A stretch of 64,000 bases of DNA from Deltaproteobacteria bacterium HGW-Deltaproteobacteria-2 (GCA_002840505.1 PHBC01000003.1:323789-387788), one strand, 5' to 3'. Counted from the stretch's first letter, positions 24,909 to 35,007 are shown. The notes: a model not told the origin generated them from the letters alone. Translations and numbers: made by a program.

Positions 24909-26087
24909 TCAAATCGTCCCCAATTCTTTTAAGCATTCCTTAATTCCCAGTACGCGCGCGCCACTGCTAATCGGGTATCCGGTATCCGTCATGGGACATA
25001 CAATCCGGGCTCGCTCCGGCTTCAGTGCTTTGACTGTGTCGGCAAATCCCCGTGAAAGATGTGGCGTCAGTGAGGCCTTGATCTCGATTGCCAGGCGTCT
25101 TTTCCCCCGGACTAAGACAAGATCAATTTCCTCGCCTGATGATGTTCTATAGAAAAAAGGCTGCCACAATGGTAACGACGCAATAATTTGTTCAATACAC
25201 CAGCCTTCCCATGATGCTCCGAATACAGGATACCCGTAAAGTTCTGTCATGCTGTCAATCTCTAAAATGGTGTGTAAAAGACCGCTGTCACGCAGATATA
25301 TCTTAGGCGATTTGACCAGGCGTTTTTTCAGGTTGATCTCCAGAGGCGGCAGAACGCGCACCATGAAGGTCTGCTCCAGAATATCAAGATATTTGCGAAC
25401 TGTGTTGTGCGATATGTCCATTGATTGACCGATTTTCGAGGCATTAAAAATGCAGCCATGATAGTGCGCGATCATTTTCCAAAAACGCGACATGACTGGT
25501 ATGGGCATGGTAAATCCAAGGGACGGTATGTCACGACTCAAATAATCCTGAATCATATCTCTTCGCCATGTATCGCTTTGCGAGTCTTCCGGCGCGAGAA
25601 ACGCGGGCGGGAAACCTCCCCGCCACCAATGTTTTTTAAAATCACGATTCTTATCGCTTTTATCGTTCTGAAGTTCCGACCAGGTAAAAGGCGTCAGTTC
25701 AATGTAGTGGATACGTCCGGCAAGTGTTTCACCACCCTGCCTGATAAGATCACGTGATGCGGAACCCAGAATAAGAAATCGCCCCGGACGCCTGTCCTTA
25801 TCTATTAGCGCTCTTAAAAGCGGGAATAGATCTGGCCGTAATTGTACTTCATCTATACAGATTAATTGCCGGGAGTGTTCCCCAAGAAACAATTCCGCGT
25901 CGGCAAGCTTGCGCATGTCCGACGGAAGTTCCAGATCAAGAAAGAGGGCATCTTTATTATTCTGCAGAATGTGACGGACCAGTGTTGATTTGCCGCATTG
26001 ACGCGGACCAATAAGCGCTGTAACCGGATTATGTTGTAGAGATTTTTGTATTTCACCGGCTTTGCTTCGTTCTATATATCTTTGCAT
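24909..26087 (-). CDS. AAA-type ATP-binding protein with DUF4143
   Basis: 392 residues. Walker A GPRQCGKSTLV (about residues 27-37), Walker B QLICIDEVQLRPD, and the middle and C-terminal DUF4143 region (GGFPPAFLA, RDMIQDYLSRDIPSLG, GEEIDLVLVRGKRRLAIEIK). The last segment looks like a PD-(D/E)xK-type nuclease remnant (EIDLVL ... AIEIKAS). The family is widespread and often horizontally moved. No function is proven, and it stands alone here. Confidence 0.85.
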   Translation of the reverse strand: MQRYIERSKAGEIQKSLQHNPVTALIGPRQCGKSTLVRHILQNNKDALFLDLELPSDMRKLADAELFLGEHSRQLICIDEVQLRPDLFPLLRALIDKDRRPGRFLILGSASRDLIRQGGETLAGRIHYIELTPFTWSELQNDKSDKNRDFKKHWWRGGFPPAFLAPEDSQSDTWRRDMIQDYLSRDIPSLGFTMPIPVMSRFWKMIAHYHGCIFNASKIGQSMDISHNTVRKYLDILEQTFMVRVLPPLEINLKKRLVKSPKIYLRDSGLLHTILEIDSMTELYGYPVFGASWEGWCIEQIIASLPLWQPFFYRTSSGEEIDLVLVRGKRRLAIEIKASLTPHLSRGFADTVKALKPERARIVCPMTDTGYPISSGARVLGIKECLKELGTI

Positions 26088-26195
26088 ATTGTCACCGTCA
26101 ATTACAATTTACAAAGATAATATCATGAAATATTCCTTTTGTCATCCTGTTTTTCCAGTATCTTTGCAGCTTGTCTCACGATCATAGAAACCGCA

Positions 26196-26915
26196 TTATT
26201 TTAAGTAACCTTTAAACAAATAATCCAAATCATCTACCATCCGGCTGTCTATCGAGAAGTTTACGCTGCCGGCAAAAATATCAAGCACAACTAAAGCATT
26301 AAGAGTAGCGTCTTTACCCTCAATAGTCCTGAGCCTTTTACAAAAGCTTTCGTTAACTATACTTACATTCTCATACGCCTGGGCCAGTTTCTTCAAATCC
26401 CAATCAGGCTGACTGCCCTGCTGATATAAAAAATACTGCCCCAGCAGATACATCGATATGGCGCGATATTTAGTTTCCTCTACCGTAGCAAAGGGCAGAT
26501 GAAAACGTACCATAGGCTTTAATTTCTCAAAAACAGGGCACCCGCTGGTAACCATATATATGCCGATCAAAGAACTAACTCCGTGCTGTAAAGTTACTTT
26601 TTTACTATATTTTCTTTCTTGGGCAGTAACAATAACCTCTACCTGTTCGTGAGAAACGAAATTGCGGAAGTAATCTATGATGTCTGCTATGTTAATAGCT
26701 ATGGGACAGAATTCGTATTGATCATTCAAAGTACAATTAGGGCACTTGAAACAGCCGAGTTTTGTCCATTCAGGGCGAGCTTTATTTTCCGTTTGTGTTA
26801 AATTCAAAGTGACGCTGTCTAACTCAATGTTAAATTCTCTCTCCTCTCCGTCTTGGAATATAAATTTGTAATTGTAGGTTATTTTACGTGCAGAACCGTG
26901 GACACCGTCATTCAT
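26196..26915 (-). CDS. Hypothetical protein, possibly DUF6901
   Basis: 239 residues with an excellent ribosome site (AGGAGGT). The N-terminus is a beta-rich segment (YNYKFIFQDGEEREFNIELD) followed by a Cys cluster, GCFKCPNCTLNDQYEFCP, that may bind zinc. The second half is helical. The start pattern resembles the family I remember as DUF6901, but I cannot confirm it. It is last of three minus-strand genes that may share a transcript. Confidence 0.6.
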   Translation of the reverse strand: MNDGVHGSARKITYNYKFIFQDGEEREFNIELDSVTLNLTQTENKARPEWTKLGCFKCPNCTLNDQYEFCPIAINIADIIDYFRNFVSHEQVEVIVTAQERKYSKKVTLQHGVSSLIGIYMVTSGCPVFEKLKPMVRFHLPFATVEETKYRAISMYLLGQYFLYQQGSQPDWDLKKLAQAYENVSIVNESFCKRLRTIEGKDATLNALVVLDIFAGSVNFSIDSRMVDDLDYLFKGYLK

Positions 26916-27029
26916 GGTTAAGTTACCTCCTATGCCTGGCCTGCTTAGTTAAGCCACAAGGCCCGTTATCTTTTTTCGATAAGAGAGTGAATAGTATGCC
27001 GCTGCGCTTCGGGGATAATTACATTTACG

Positions 27030-27512
27030 CTATTTCTTTATGATTTCGACTTTATAGATCACTCCGTCGCAGTGGTGTATTCTGGCATATACGCCCTCTT
27101 TCAAAACACCGCCATGGGCAATCGACTCGTTGTATCCTGTATTTGCATGAAAGTAGTCAATTTCAAACGGCTGACCGTCGATGGTAATTTTGTCGCCGGA
27201 TGTATGTCCCTGATAGGGCTGTGTGCGAATTACATGAACGATACCTTCTGCTACCTCAATATTTTTTGCGTTGCACAAGATAGCATAATTGAAAAGTTCC
27301 ACATGCCCTAACCACCATCCGATTCCTATTAATACCATAATGCCGAATATACTCCTCGGTAGAGGACCTGCTAACTTCTCACGTATCCGTTTATAAAAGA
27401 TCACTCCTAAGATACCGCCAATAATCAGGACCATGCTAAAAATAAAGTGGAACCATCCGCTCATTTGCGCGCTTTGCGATGTTAAATCATATACGGTGGT
27501 AAATTCATTCAT
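27030..27512 (-). CDS. Two-helix membrane protein with soluble C-terminal domain
   Basis: 160 residues. Transmembrane helices lie near residues 19-40 (GWFHFIFSMVLIIGGILGVIF) and 53-70. The C-terminal half is beta-rich (GDKITIDGQPFEIDYFHANT, YARIHHCDGVIYKVEI). I do not recognise it. It follows the ATC-hydrolase-like gene by 23 bases on the same strand. Confidence 0.5.
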   Translation of the reverse strand: MNEFTTVYDLTSQSAQMSGWFHFIFSMVLIIGGILGVIFYKRIREKLAGPLPRSIFGIMVLIGIGWWLGHVELFNYAILCNAKNIEVAEGIVHVIRTQPYQGHTSGDKITIDGQPFEIDYFHANTGYNESIAHGGVLKEGVYARIHHCDGVIYKVEIIKK

Positions 27513-27535
27513 TTTGGTTGGTCCAAAATTATACG

Positions 27536-27991
27536 TTAGTCCTTGTTTACGGCATTGGTGGTATAAACGGTGTCGCAGATAGCATCTCCAGCGGCTCTGG
27601 TTTTAATAATCTTTAAGGTTGTCTTGCCGTCTGTTGCTGTACAAAAATATTCACGATCAATCGCCATAACCGCTTCGCAGAGTTGCCTCGATGTGTTTTC
27701 CAGTCCGAAAGGACATTTTGTCCCCTGAATCTGGAATTTTTCGTCGGATATGGAAATCACATTTATCGTCGTCGGGTCGAAGTTTTTTGTAAAGGCCGTG
27801 GCAATAGTCGAAAGATTACAATTTGTCAGCTTACTCTTGACTTTAAGTCCTAAAGCCTTGCCCTGACGTCCGAGAATGTTGTCGATTATGGGCAATATTT
27901 CATCGCCGTATTTCTCGTAAAAGGCTTTGATTAAAAGCCCCTGAGCCTCTGTTGCATTTTTCGGTAATGTATCATTTGTTTTTTCGGACAT
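27536..27991 (-). CDS. L-2-amino-thiazoline-4-carboxylate hydrolase-like protein
   Basis: 151 residues. The segment GTKCPFGLENTSRQLCEAVM followed by REYFCTATDG has the spaced Cys pattern (CPF ... LC ... YF) seen in the ATC hydrolase superfamily, whose founding member opens a thiazoline ring to make cysteine; most members have unknown substrates. A GGTGAG ribosome site is weak but present. Family assignment is tentative. Confidence 0.5.
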   Translation of the reverse strand: MSEKTNDTLPKNATEAQGLLIKAFYEKYGDEILPIIDNILGRQGKALGLKVKSKLTNCNLSTIATAFTKNFDPTTINVISISDEKFQIQGTKCPFGLENTSRQLCEAVMAIDREYFCTATDGKTTLKIIKTRAAGDAICDTVYTTNAVNKD

Positions 27992-28237
27992 GCGTTATCT
28001 CACCAATTCAGATATTTTTACTTTCTTATTTATATAGAAGGCATTGCTTATTGACAGCAAGACTATATGAAGAACGGTTTGTTATGTCAATAAAAACCCG
28101 TTTTTTTACGATTGGTTTTCATAATATTTCCCGGCGCAGCACTTCGGGGATTTGGGACCCGCTATAAGCGAGTATCATTACTTGACATAGCATGACAAAT
28201 TTTTTATTCTTCATCATCAGAATATGAGGGGCAATCC

Positions 28238-28657
28238 ATGGTTTTTACAGAAACGATTTCGATTAATACAAAAGGCTTCTGCGACATTATTAATATAACT
28301 CCCCAGGTGTTTTCTATTTTAAAACAATCACCAGTTGCCGATGGACTGGTTACCATTTTCTGTCCCGGTTCTACGGGCGCGATAACGACCATTGAATATG
28401 AGTCCGGTGCGTTGCAGGATTTAAAAGAAGCACTGGAGAGAATTGCGCCATCAGACATCCCTTATGCGCATGATAGACGATGGGAAGATGGCAATGGGTT
28501 CTCTCACGTCCGTGCGGCATTGATGAAGCCTTCGCTTTCCGTTCCCGTAGTCAGCGGCAAGCTGGCTTTGGGAACATGGCAGCAGGTTGTGTTCATCGAC
28601 TTTGATAATCGTTCACGGCACAGAGAAATTATTGTGCAAGTTATTGGGGAAGAATAG
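28238..28657 (+). CDS. YjbQ/UPF0047 family protein
   Basis: 139 residues, the usual length. Hallmarks are GLVTIFCPGSTGAITTIEYE, the DRRWEDGNGFSHVRAA segment (metal-binding His) and GTWQQVVFIDFD near the end. Members have weak thiamine-phosphate-synthase activity in E. coli assays; the physiological role is unsettled. Repeat sequence begins at its TAG stop. Confidence 0.92.
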   Translation: MVFTETISINTKGFCDIINITPQVFSILKQSPVADGLVTIFCPGSTGAITTIEYESGALQDLKEALERIAPSDIPYAHDRRWEDGNGFSHVRAALMKPSLSVPVVSGKLALGTWQQVVFIDFDNRSRHREIIVQVIGEE

Positions 28658-28706
28658 ATGATTAGAAGATTGGAAGGTTAGGCGGATTAGAGGATTGGGA
28701 AAAAAC
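28657..28706 (+). repeat. Octamer repeats acting as intergenic spacer
   Basis: The whole gap is octamer units such as GATTAGAAGATTGGAAGG. The last unit (AGAGGATTGGG) sits 8-18 bases before the ATG at 28707, where it may serve as the ribosome site of the next gene. Confidence 0.6.
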
Positions 28707-29072
28707 ATGGAAAGTTTTTTGGATAAAATTAAAAAAGATGTGAAAAAGGGATGGGAAGAAGGATTTGCTGCAGTTATGCAGGGGGCGAATGTCGTATCCG
28801 TGAAAATGAATGAACTCTCCGAGGAAGGGAAAAGACAGTATAAGCTATTTAATCTGCACGTGAAAATAAAAGATCAGATGAATGAACTGGGCGAAATTGC
28901 TTGTGCTGTTCTCAAAAGCAACAAAAGTCTGGATGAAGATAAAAAGATAAAATCTGCGTTTACAAAGATCAAAAAACTCGAATGGCAGTTAAGTAAACTC
29001 GCCGATGGCAAAAAGATAAATGTCGCCGCACCCAAAAAGTCTGCGAAGAAAACAGCGAAGAAAAGAAAGTGA
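28707..29072 (+). CDS. Lys-rich hypothetical protein
   Basis: 121 residues from MESFLDKIKKDVKKGWEEG. It is helical and charged, with a tail of Lys and Ala (PKKSAKKTAKKRK) like a histone H1 tail, which could bind nucleic acid. There is no Trp/Cys cluster. It follows YjbQ on the same strand behind a repeat-derived ribosome site. No family recognised. Confidence 0.55.
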   Translation: MESFLDKIKKDVKKGWEEGFAAVMQGANVVSVKMNELSEEGKRQYKLFNLHVKIKDQMNELGEIACAVLKSNKSLDEDKKIKSAFTKIKKLEWQLSKLADGKKINVAAPKKSAKKTAKKRK

Positions 29073-29756
29073 ACGATAGATGATTAGAGGATTAGACGGA
29101 TTGGAGGATTGGATAAAAAAACTATTCAATGTTCTACGTTCTAAGTTCAAGGTTCACAGATTTAAGATTTAAGTAATTAAGTAAACACTTCCTTTGTCAT
29201 TCCGGCCCCGCATACGCGGGATAAACTCCGGTCGGAATCCAAGAAACTAAAAGATTAGAGGATTAGAAAAAACAGTGAAGGGTGAAATGTGAATGGCAAC
29301 AAAATTTTCACCCTCCCTCAATCCCTCCCCTCAAGGGAGGGAAGTAAAAAAGGGGAATGACAAAAATAGTGAATGGTATTCCGCTGCGTCCCGACGACGT
29401 CGGGATTCGCCTTACGCTTCAAGCTGCACTTCGTTTTATTTCTTAATAATAAAATGTCCTCACTATCCCGCGGCACTTCGTGCCTGGGATAGTTCTTAGC
29501 GAGTATCACTAATTTTTCTTGACTTTTCAACTATTTAGCGTTATAAATAAGCATCATTCAAATGAAGCATTGTCAATCGGTTAACAACCACATTAAACCC
29601 CTTTTGAAGGGTATTACCATGGAAAAGTTATTGAAATCCTGTTCCTGAAAAAAGGCGGGTTTTTGTGTTTTTATCATTCCTTCTAAACAAAGCATTATCA
29701 TTTTTTCAGGATTGGAAATGATTCGATTTAGGAATCAAAACCGGAAGAGGTGTTTG
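29073..29756. repeat. Gene-free gap with repeats
   Basis: Octamers (29082-29113), GTTCTACGTTCTAAG heptamers (29131-29158), a 'cattccggccccgcatacg ... ggtcggaatcca' module (29199-29241), octamers (29248-29268), heptamers (29273-29295), 'ctcaatccctcccctcaagg' (29318-29341), 'tcccgacgacgtcgggat' (29388-29405) and 'cggcacttcgtgcctggg' (29470-29487). 29520-29750 is AT-rich upstream DNA, probably holding the promoter of the next operon, though I cannot pick one. Confidence 0.7.
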
Positions 29757-31178
29757 ATGAAGACGTCTTTTGAATTCAAAAAGTTATGCTTAGTCTTTTT
29801 AGTGGGCATGCTGATTTTCTCTTTATCAGGATGTTCTAGCAGCGACAGCAATAATCAGGTTCAAGAATTCCCGGTGGTTGTCTTTTCGGATGTTCATTTC
29901 AATCCTTTTTATGATCCGTCTCTTTTTGAGGCGCTTGTCGCGGCAGACGCCGGCGAGTGGGAGGATATTTTTAAGACATCGAAAATAACAGCACCTTCGG
30001 TATGGGGTGCCGATACCAACTACCCTTTGCTTGCGCTTGCGCTCTCTTCCATAAAGCAGAACTTAGGAGCGAGTCCGCTCATTATTTTTACCGGCGACAT
30101 TCTGGGGCATTACCTTCCACAACAGTTTTATCAGAACATAAATGGAACTTCCAGCCCTCGAAACGATGCAGACGTTGCAGCCATGAAGGCATTTACCGAC
30201 AAAACGGTTGCCTTTTTCATGCAGCAGGCGAGATCATCTGCCGGAAACATTCCCGTCATGTTCGCCATCGGAAATAGCGATTCGTACACAGGGCTTGGCC
30301 CGGACAGCAGTTTTCTTTCCAATACGGCTGAAATATACTACACACAGTTTTTGAACGGCATTGCAGATCATCAGACATTTCTTAACACTTTCACGAGCGG
30401 AGGATATTACTCCGCGGAGATGCCGGGAACTAACTTGATGGTGATAGGACTCAATACATTTGAGTTTTCCCCGTATTTCGGCAATGCCAATTTGAGTGCG
30501 GTAACCGCCGAGCTCGCCTGGCTTGATACAACACTGGCGTTGGCCCAGGCCGGGGGTAAAAAGGTTTGGCTCTTAATGCATGTACCACCCGGGGCGGATA
30601 AATATTCGACTGCCCAATCTGTCGATGCCAACGGTCATATTACAACTGCCGCAATGATGTGGAACCAGGACTATCAAACAAGTTTTCTGCAAATACTTTC
30701 CAAGTATCCGGGCCTGATAACCCAGATGCTTACCGCGCATACGCATATGGACGAATATCGCATCGTGTCACCCGATATTCTGGCTGTTACAACGCCCGGC
30801 ATAGCTCCATATTTTGGCAATAATCCCGCTTTTAAGATCTTTACGATTTCCGGCGATACTTTCAAAGCTACCGACTACATGTCCCTGAACTATGACCTCG
30901 CTGTCAATCCCGAACAGTTCAACAACTATTATACATTTTCGACAACGTATCTCCTGCAGGGTTTTCTAAACGATTCTTTGTTGCAACTTTATCCGGAGTT
31001 GGCTACGGACATTGCAAAACAGCAACTTTACAGAGAGCACTATTTTTCAGGACATAATTACACTATTCCCGTTACCGGTACTTTTAATCCTATTACCGAT
31101 AAGGATTGGCCTGTTTACTGGTGCGGCATAGGCCATATGGACGAACAAGGCTTAATCGATTGTGTGAACTCCTATTAA
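29757..31178 (+). CDS. Acid-sphingomyelinase-like metallophosphoesterase lipoprotein
   Basis: 473 residues from MKTSFEFKKLCLVFLVGM; the leader ends LSLSGC-type (FSLSGCSSS), a lipobox. Calcineurin-like metal ligands appear in order: FSDVHF, FTGDILGH, IGNSDSY (the family's GNH changed to GNS), LLMHVPPG and LTAHTHMDEY. Overall spacing resembles acid sphingomyelinase-like phosphodiesterases (SMPDL type). It would hydrolyse phosphodiester or nucleotide substrates outside the cytoplasm. First of three exported phosphohydrolase-like genes; the next starts 27 bases on. Confidence 0.8.
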   Translation: MKTSFEFKKLCLVFLVGMLIFSLSGCSSSDSNNQVQEFPVVVFSDVHFNPFYDPSLFEALVAADAGEWEDIFKTSKITAPSVWGADTNYPLLALALSSIKQNLGASPLIIFTGDILGHYLPQQFYQNINGTSSPRNDADVAAMKAFTDKTVAFFMQQARSSAGNIPVMFAIGNSDSYTGLGPDSSFLSNTAEIYYTQFLNGIADHQTFLNTFTSGGYYSAEMPGTNLMVIGLNTFEFSPYFGNANLSAVTAELAWLDTTLALAQAGGKKVWLLMHVPPGADKYSTAQSVDANGHITTAAMMWNQDYQTSFLQILSKYPGLITQMLTAHTHMDEYRIVSPDILAVTTPGIAPYFGNNPAFKIFTISGDTFKATDYMSLNYDLAVNPEQFNNYYTFSTTYLLQGFLNDSLLQLYPELATDIAKQQLYREHYFSGHNYTIPVTGTFNPITDKDWPVYWCGIGHMDEQGLIDCVNSY

Positions 31179-31205
31179 CGTGCATAAACAAGGAGGATTA
31201 CGATT

Positions 31206-32660
31206 ATGAAAAGAACATCCTTTGTATGGTCGTTGTTTCTGATTCTTGCCCTGACACTGCTCGCCGGATGCTCAAGCAGTTCCGGTTCCAACCCTGCGCT
31301 TTCCGCAGACAACATCAATCTGATCTTTGTGGTAAGCCCGGATTTGGCGTATCAGACACCCGGTGACGTCAATTCAGACACGGCAAACCTCAGTAATCAG
31401 GGTTTACATCGCTCGCTCCTCATGGCCACGTACCTGAAAACGCATCTGCTGGGGACAAACAATGTAACCGGTATTTACACGCTCGCACCGATGACGCATT
31501 TGCAGACCGCAAACAATTATCCTGATATGGCGGCAATCGGATTCATTCAGCAGTTTGCCCTTCTCAACCAGGTCACAGTACAAGGTACGACCGCCAATAG
31601 CTACCCGATCAATACAGCGTATGCTCTAGGGGACGTGCCCGGCGGTGTTATAGAGCCTAGTCCATACATCCCCGATGCCCAGGGGCTGGCTTTCAACGAC
31701 GCGAGCAACAACAATATTACCCTCGTAACCCGTATCATCAACGCAAATCAGCCGGGCTTTTATGTCTTCTCTGCTCCATGGGAAACCATCAGTGCCCTGC
31801 TGACAAATATCAAAACGACCAGGGGGTATAACCTGAATCTTCCCGATACCTACATGGGCACAAATTTTGTCTATGTGATCTCTATTACACCGCAGGGTTT
31901 CGCCAGCCTGGCTGCCTTCGACAGCAAACTGAATCCGCCCGCCACCTACCCGGTGCTGCCACCGCCGCCGATAGTCAGCGCTTCCTGCACGCAGCAGGAC
32001 TATTTCAGTTACACACTGATCGATGGGGTTAACGGCGTCAAAGTTCCGACGGGAGCCAACACCAACCAAACGGTTTACCTGATCCGGCACGCAGAGGCGC
32101 ATCCGACGGACAGTTTCGAAGACGGCAACTTTGTCGGCGCGGGGCAATGGCGCGCGCTATCCCTTCCCAACTTTCTTCCCTACGCTCTGCGGGGCCAACC
32201 CAGTCCCACCGTGGTTTATTCCATCGACCCCGCTCAGTCGTTCACTCTGGCGGCTGACTTCAGTGTTTCCTATGTCAGGCCCTCATTAACAGTGCTGCCT
32301 TATGCCATCGCCAATAATCTGCCTTATTATCTGGTTGCGGGTTTTTATATCGGGGAGGCGACCGATCCGGGTGTAGCCGAAGCCACCAGTAACTTTTTAT
32401 TTACGAACCTTGCCGGCGTCAATCTCTCCAATCAAACCGTACTGTTGGCGTGGGAACACGAACACTATCCACCGCTCATAACGTATCTTCTCCAGAGCTA
32501 TGGCGTCACCGTCCCACCAACGGCGTTCCCCTGGCCGCAGACCGATTACGACACGATCTGGACGGTGAAGCTTGATGCCCAGGGAAACCTGACCGTGAAC
32601 AACGCGCTGTGCGAAGGCATCGATTCCGCATCGCTGCCGAAAACGGCTCCTAAGTTCTGA
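31206..32660 (+). CDS. Histidine-phosphatase-like lipoprotein
   Basis: 484 residues. The lipoprotein leader ends LTLLAGCSSS. An RHAE motif (YLIRHAEAHP, near residue 293) with a later WEHEH (AWEHEHYPPL) fits the two-half catalytic site of the histidine phosphatase superfamily (phosphoglycerate-mutase-like). The long N-terminal part (residues 40-280) contains a second, degenerate copy of a similar fold or an unknown domain. An AGGAGG ribosome site is present. Middle gene of the exported phosphohydrolase cluster. Confidence 0.65.
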   Translation: MKRTSFVWSLFLILALTLLAGCSSSSGSNPALSADNINLIFVVSPDLAYQTPGDVNSDTANLSNQGLHRSLLMATYLKTHLLGTNNVTGIYTLAPMTHLQTANNYPDMAAIGFIQQFALLNQVTVQGTTANSYPINTAYALGDVPGGVIEPSPYIPDAQGLAFNDASNNNITLVTRIINANQPGFYVFSAPWETISALLTNIKTTRGYNLNLPDTYMGTNFVYVISITPQGFASLAAFDSKLNPPATYPVLPPPPIVSASCTQQDYFSYTLIDGVNGVKVPTGANTNQTVYLIRHAEAHPTDSFEDGNFVGAGQWRALSLPNFLPYALRGQPSPTVVYSIDPAQSFTLAADFSVSYVRPSLTVLPYAIANNLPYYLVAGFYIGEATDPGVAEATSNFLFTNLAGVNLSNQTVLLAWEHEHYPPLITYLLQSYGVTVPPTAFPWPQTDYDTIWTVKLDAQGNLTVNNALCEGIDSASLPKTAPKF

Positions 32661-32735
32661 GAGTCAGGGCGCGATATTGGAGTTAAGGATCAAAACATAG
32701 TCAACAGATATTCAGACATATAGAGGAGGCGTTTT

Positions 32736-34739
32736 ATGAAACTATCGTATGAGTTCAAAAAGTTCTGTTTAGTCTTTTTAACGGGCTTGCTGATATTTTC
32801 TTTGTCGGGATGCTCAAGCAGTGATAACAATCAAGTTCAGGGATACCCGATTGATTCCGATGTTCAAACAACGGACCAGCGGATGCTTTCATTTTCTATG
32901 GACTTCGCATCTAATACGACAAGACTTTCCCAGGTTTCACAATATGATGGATGGGGCTATGGCATCTGGACATTCGGAGCTCCACTGCCAGCAGAGACGC
33001 GGACCACTTCAGCAACATTCGGTATCATGCCGGATGGTTATGTCGTTCCAACGCTTCCTCCAAAAGCAAAACTTTTAAATTTCTTTACCATCACCGATAT
33101 CCATATAACCGACAAAGAAGCGCCAAACCAGATGATTTACCTCCAGCAACTTGATCCAACATGGTCAGGGAATAACACTTCCATCTACTCACCGATCATG
33201 ATGTACACCACCCATGTCCTCGACGCCGCCATTCAGACGGCAAACGCCCTGCACAACAAAGATAACAAAGCAAATCCTTTTGATTTCGGCATCTCTCTGG
33301 GCGACACCTGCAACAATACTTCGTACAACGAGCTGAGGTGGTATATCGACGTCATTGACGGCAAGGTCATTACCCCTAGTTCCGGCGATCATCTCGGAGC
33401 AAACACCATCGACTACCAGAAGCCCTACAAGGCCGCGGGACTGGATAAATCGATCCCCTGGTATCAGGCTCTCGGCAATCACGATCACTTCTACATCGGT
33501 TCTTTCCCTGTCGATGCCAACGCGACTCTTGGTATCCGGAATTCATACATCAGCCGTTATGTCTGGGCTGTAGCTGATTTTCTTAACCCCACTCTCGAAG
33601 GCACCTTTCCAGTCATGTTCAATATGGACAACATGAAGACGGGAACATTGTATTATCAAGGCGTAATCGATGGTTCAACTCCTTTAGGTAACATTATCCA
33701 TGCCGGTGAGGTCGGAGCCCCCGGGTTCACCGAACCCCCTACGGTTATCGCCGATGCGAATCGCCGCTCGCTTTTGAGAACGGAGTGGATTAGCGAATTT
33801 TTTAATACATCTTCAAATCCCGTCGGTCACGGTTTTAATCTGGTCAATCCCACCCAGCAGAGTGGTTTTGCCTGTTATAGTTTCCTGCCGAAGTCGAATA
33901 TACCGATCAAAGTTATCGTGCTCGACGATACTCAGTCGGAAGCCGACGGTTCTAAAGATATTCACGGCCATGGGTTTCTTGACGCGAACCGCTGGGCCTG
34001 GCTTCGGGCAGAACTGGCGGCTGGTCAGGCTGCCAATCAACTCATGATCATCGCGGCGCATATCCCGATCGCCGTCGTAAAGATTGGCGACGAGACCGAA
34101 TGGTGGCTTGGTGACAGGACTGCCAGACCCACGGACAGTTGGTGGACTGATACTATAGCTACTACTGATAATGCCGTAACTTTGGCAGAACTGGTTAGTA
34201 CTCTCCAAAACACGCCGAATCTTCTCATGTGGATCGCCGGACATCGTCATCTCAATACCGTTAAAGCATTTATTTCTCCCGATCCAACACATCCTGAATA
34301 CGGCTTCTGGCAGGTGGAAACTTCATCGCTGCATGATTTCCCGCAGCAGTTTCGCACGTTTGAAATCTACCTAAACAGTGACTATACCATATCAATCAAA
34401 ACGATCAATGTTGACCCGGCGGTTAAAGCAGGGTCGCCTGCTGCGACATCGCGCAAGTATGCAATTGCGGCCCAGCAGATCGTTCAAAATAATTTAAGAT
34501 TAAATAATCCGAATCCGGCAACACTTACTGCTGGCCCCCCTCCTCTTACAAACCTTCCCAGCATGGACCCGACCAGGCCGCAGGCAGGCGCCCAATTCCC
34601 CGCCGGCAATCCTAACACAGACCCGACGATCATCTATGGAGTTGCACCGGGAGTCCCTTACAATGCGTCATATAATGCAATGCTCTACAAACAATTAAGT
34701 CCGGCCATGAAGGCGTATATGCAGGCACTGTTTCCATAA
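32736..34739 (+). CDS. TIGR03768-like metallophosphoesterase lipoprotein
   Basis: 667 residues. The leader (EFKKFCLVFLTGLLIFSLSG then Cys) is almost the same as that of the gene at 29757. Calcineurin-like motifs are complete: TDIHITD (about residue 118), LGDTCNN (187), LGNHDHF (245), AAHIP (439) and AGHRHLN (500). The spacing suits the TIGR03768 family of large exported metallophosphoesterases. An AGGAGGCG ribosome site lies upstream. The substrate is unknown; phosphate scavenging from organic phosphodiesters is a reasonable inference. Confidence 0.82.
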   Translation: MKLSYEFKKFCLVFLTGLLIFSLSGCSSSDNNQVQGYPIDSDVQTTDQRMLSFSMDFASNTTRLSQVSQYDGWGYGIWTFGAPLPAETRTTSATFGIMPDGYVVPTLPPKAKLLNFFTITDIHITDKEAPNQMIYLQQLDPTWSGNNTSIYSPIMMYTTHVLDAAIQTANALHNKDNKANPFDFGISLGDTCNNTSYNELRWYIDVIDGKVITPSSGDHLGANTIDYQKPYKAAGLDKSIPWYQALGNHDHFYIGSFPVDANATLGIRNSYISRYVWAVADFLNPTLEGTFPVMFNMDNMKTGTLYYQGVIDGSTPLGNIIHAGEVGAPGFTEPPTVIADANRRSLLRTEWISEFFNTSSNPVGHGFNLVNPTQQSGFACYSFLPKSNIPIKVIVLDDTQSEADGSKDIHGHGFLDANRWAWLRAELAAGQAANQLMIIAAHIPIAVVKIGDETEWWLGDRTARPTDSWWTDTIATTDNAVTLAELVSTLQNTPNLLMWIAGHRHLNTVKAFISPDPTHPEYGFWQVETSSLHDFPQQFRTFEIYLNSDYTISIKTINVDPAVKAGSPAATSRKYAIAAQQIVQNNLRLNNPNPATLTAGPPPLTNLPSMDPTRPQAGAQFPAGNPNTDPTIIYGVAPGVPYNASYNAMLYKQLSPAMKAYMQALFP

Positions 34740-35007
34740 GCATAAGCAAGAAGGAGCGCTATGTTTCTGCAAAAGGGGTAAAGAGTAAAGACAGATGATT
34801 GGAGGATTGGAGGATTAGGGAAAAAGTGAATGGTGCCCCACGGCATCCCGACGAGTCGGGATTCGCCTTACGCTTCTCCCGATAAAATCGGGATCAGCTT
34901 GGCTCACTAAAGGGTGAAGATAGATTGCCACCCCGATTACATCGAGGACAGGCTGCAGCCGAGGGCTGCCTCGCAATGACATTTAAGGTGAAAGATAAAA
35001 ATACGAA
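34740..35007. repeat. Repeat modules after the phosphohydrolase operon
   Basis: Octamers (34794-34818), 'tcccgacgagtcgggat' (34847-34863), 'ctcccgataaaatcgggat' (34876-34894) and the 'gattgccaccccgat ... ctcgcaatgaca' module (34923-34982). No gene. Confidence 0.65.
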
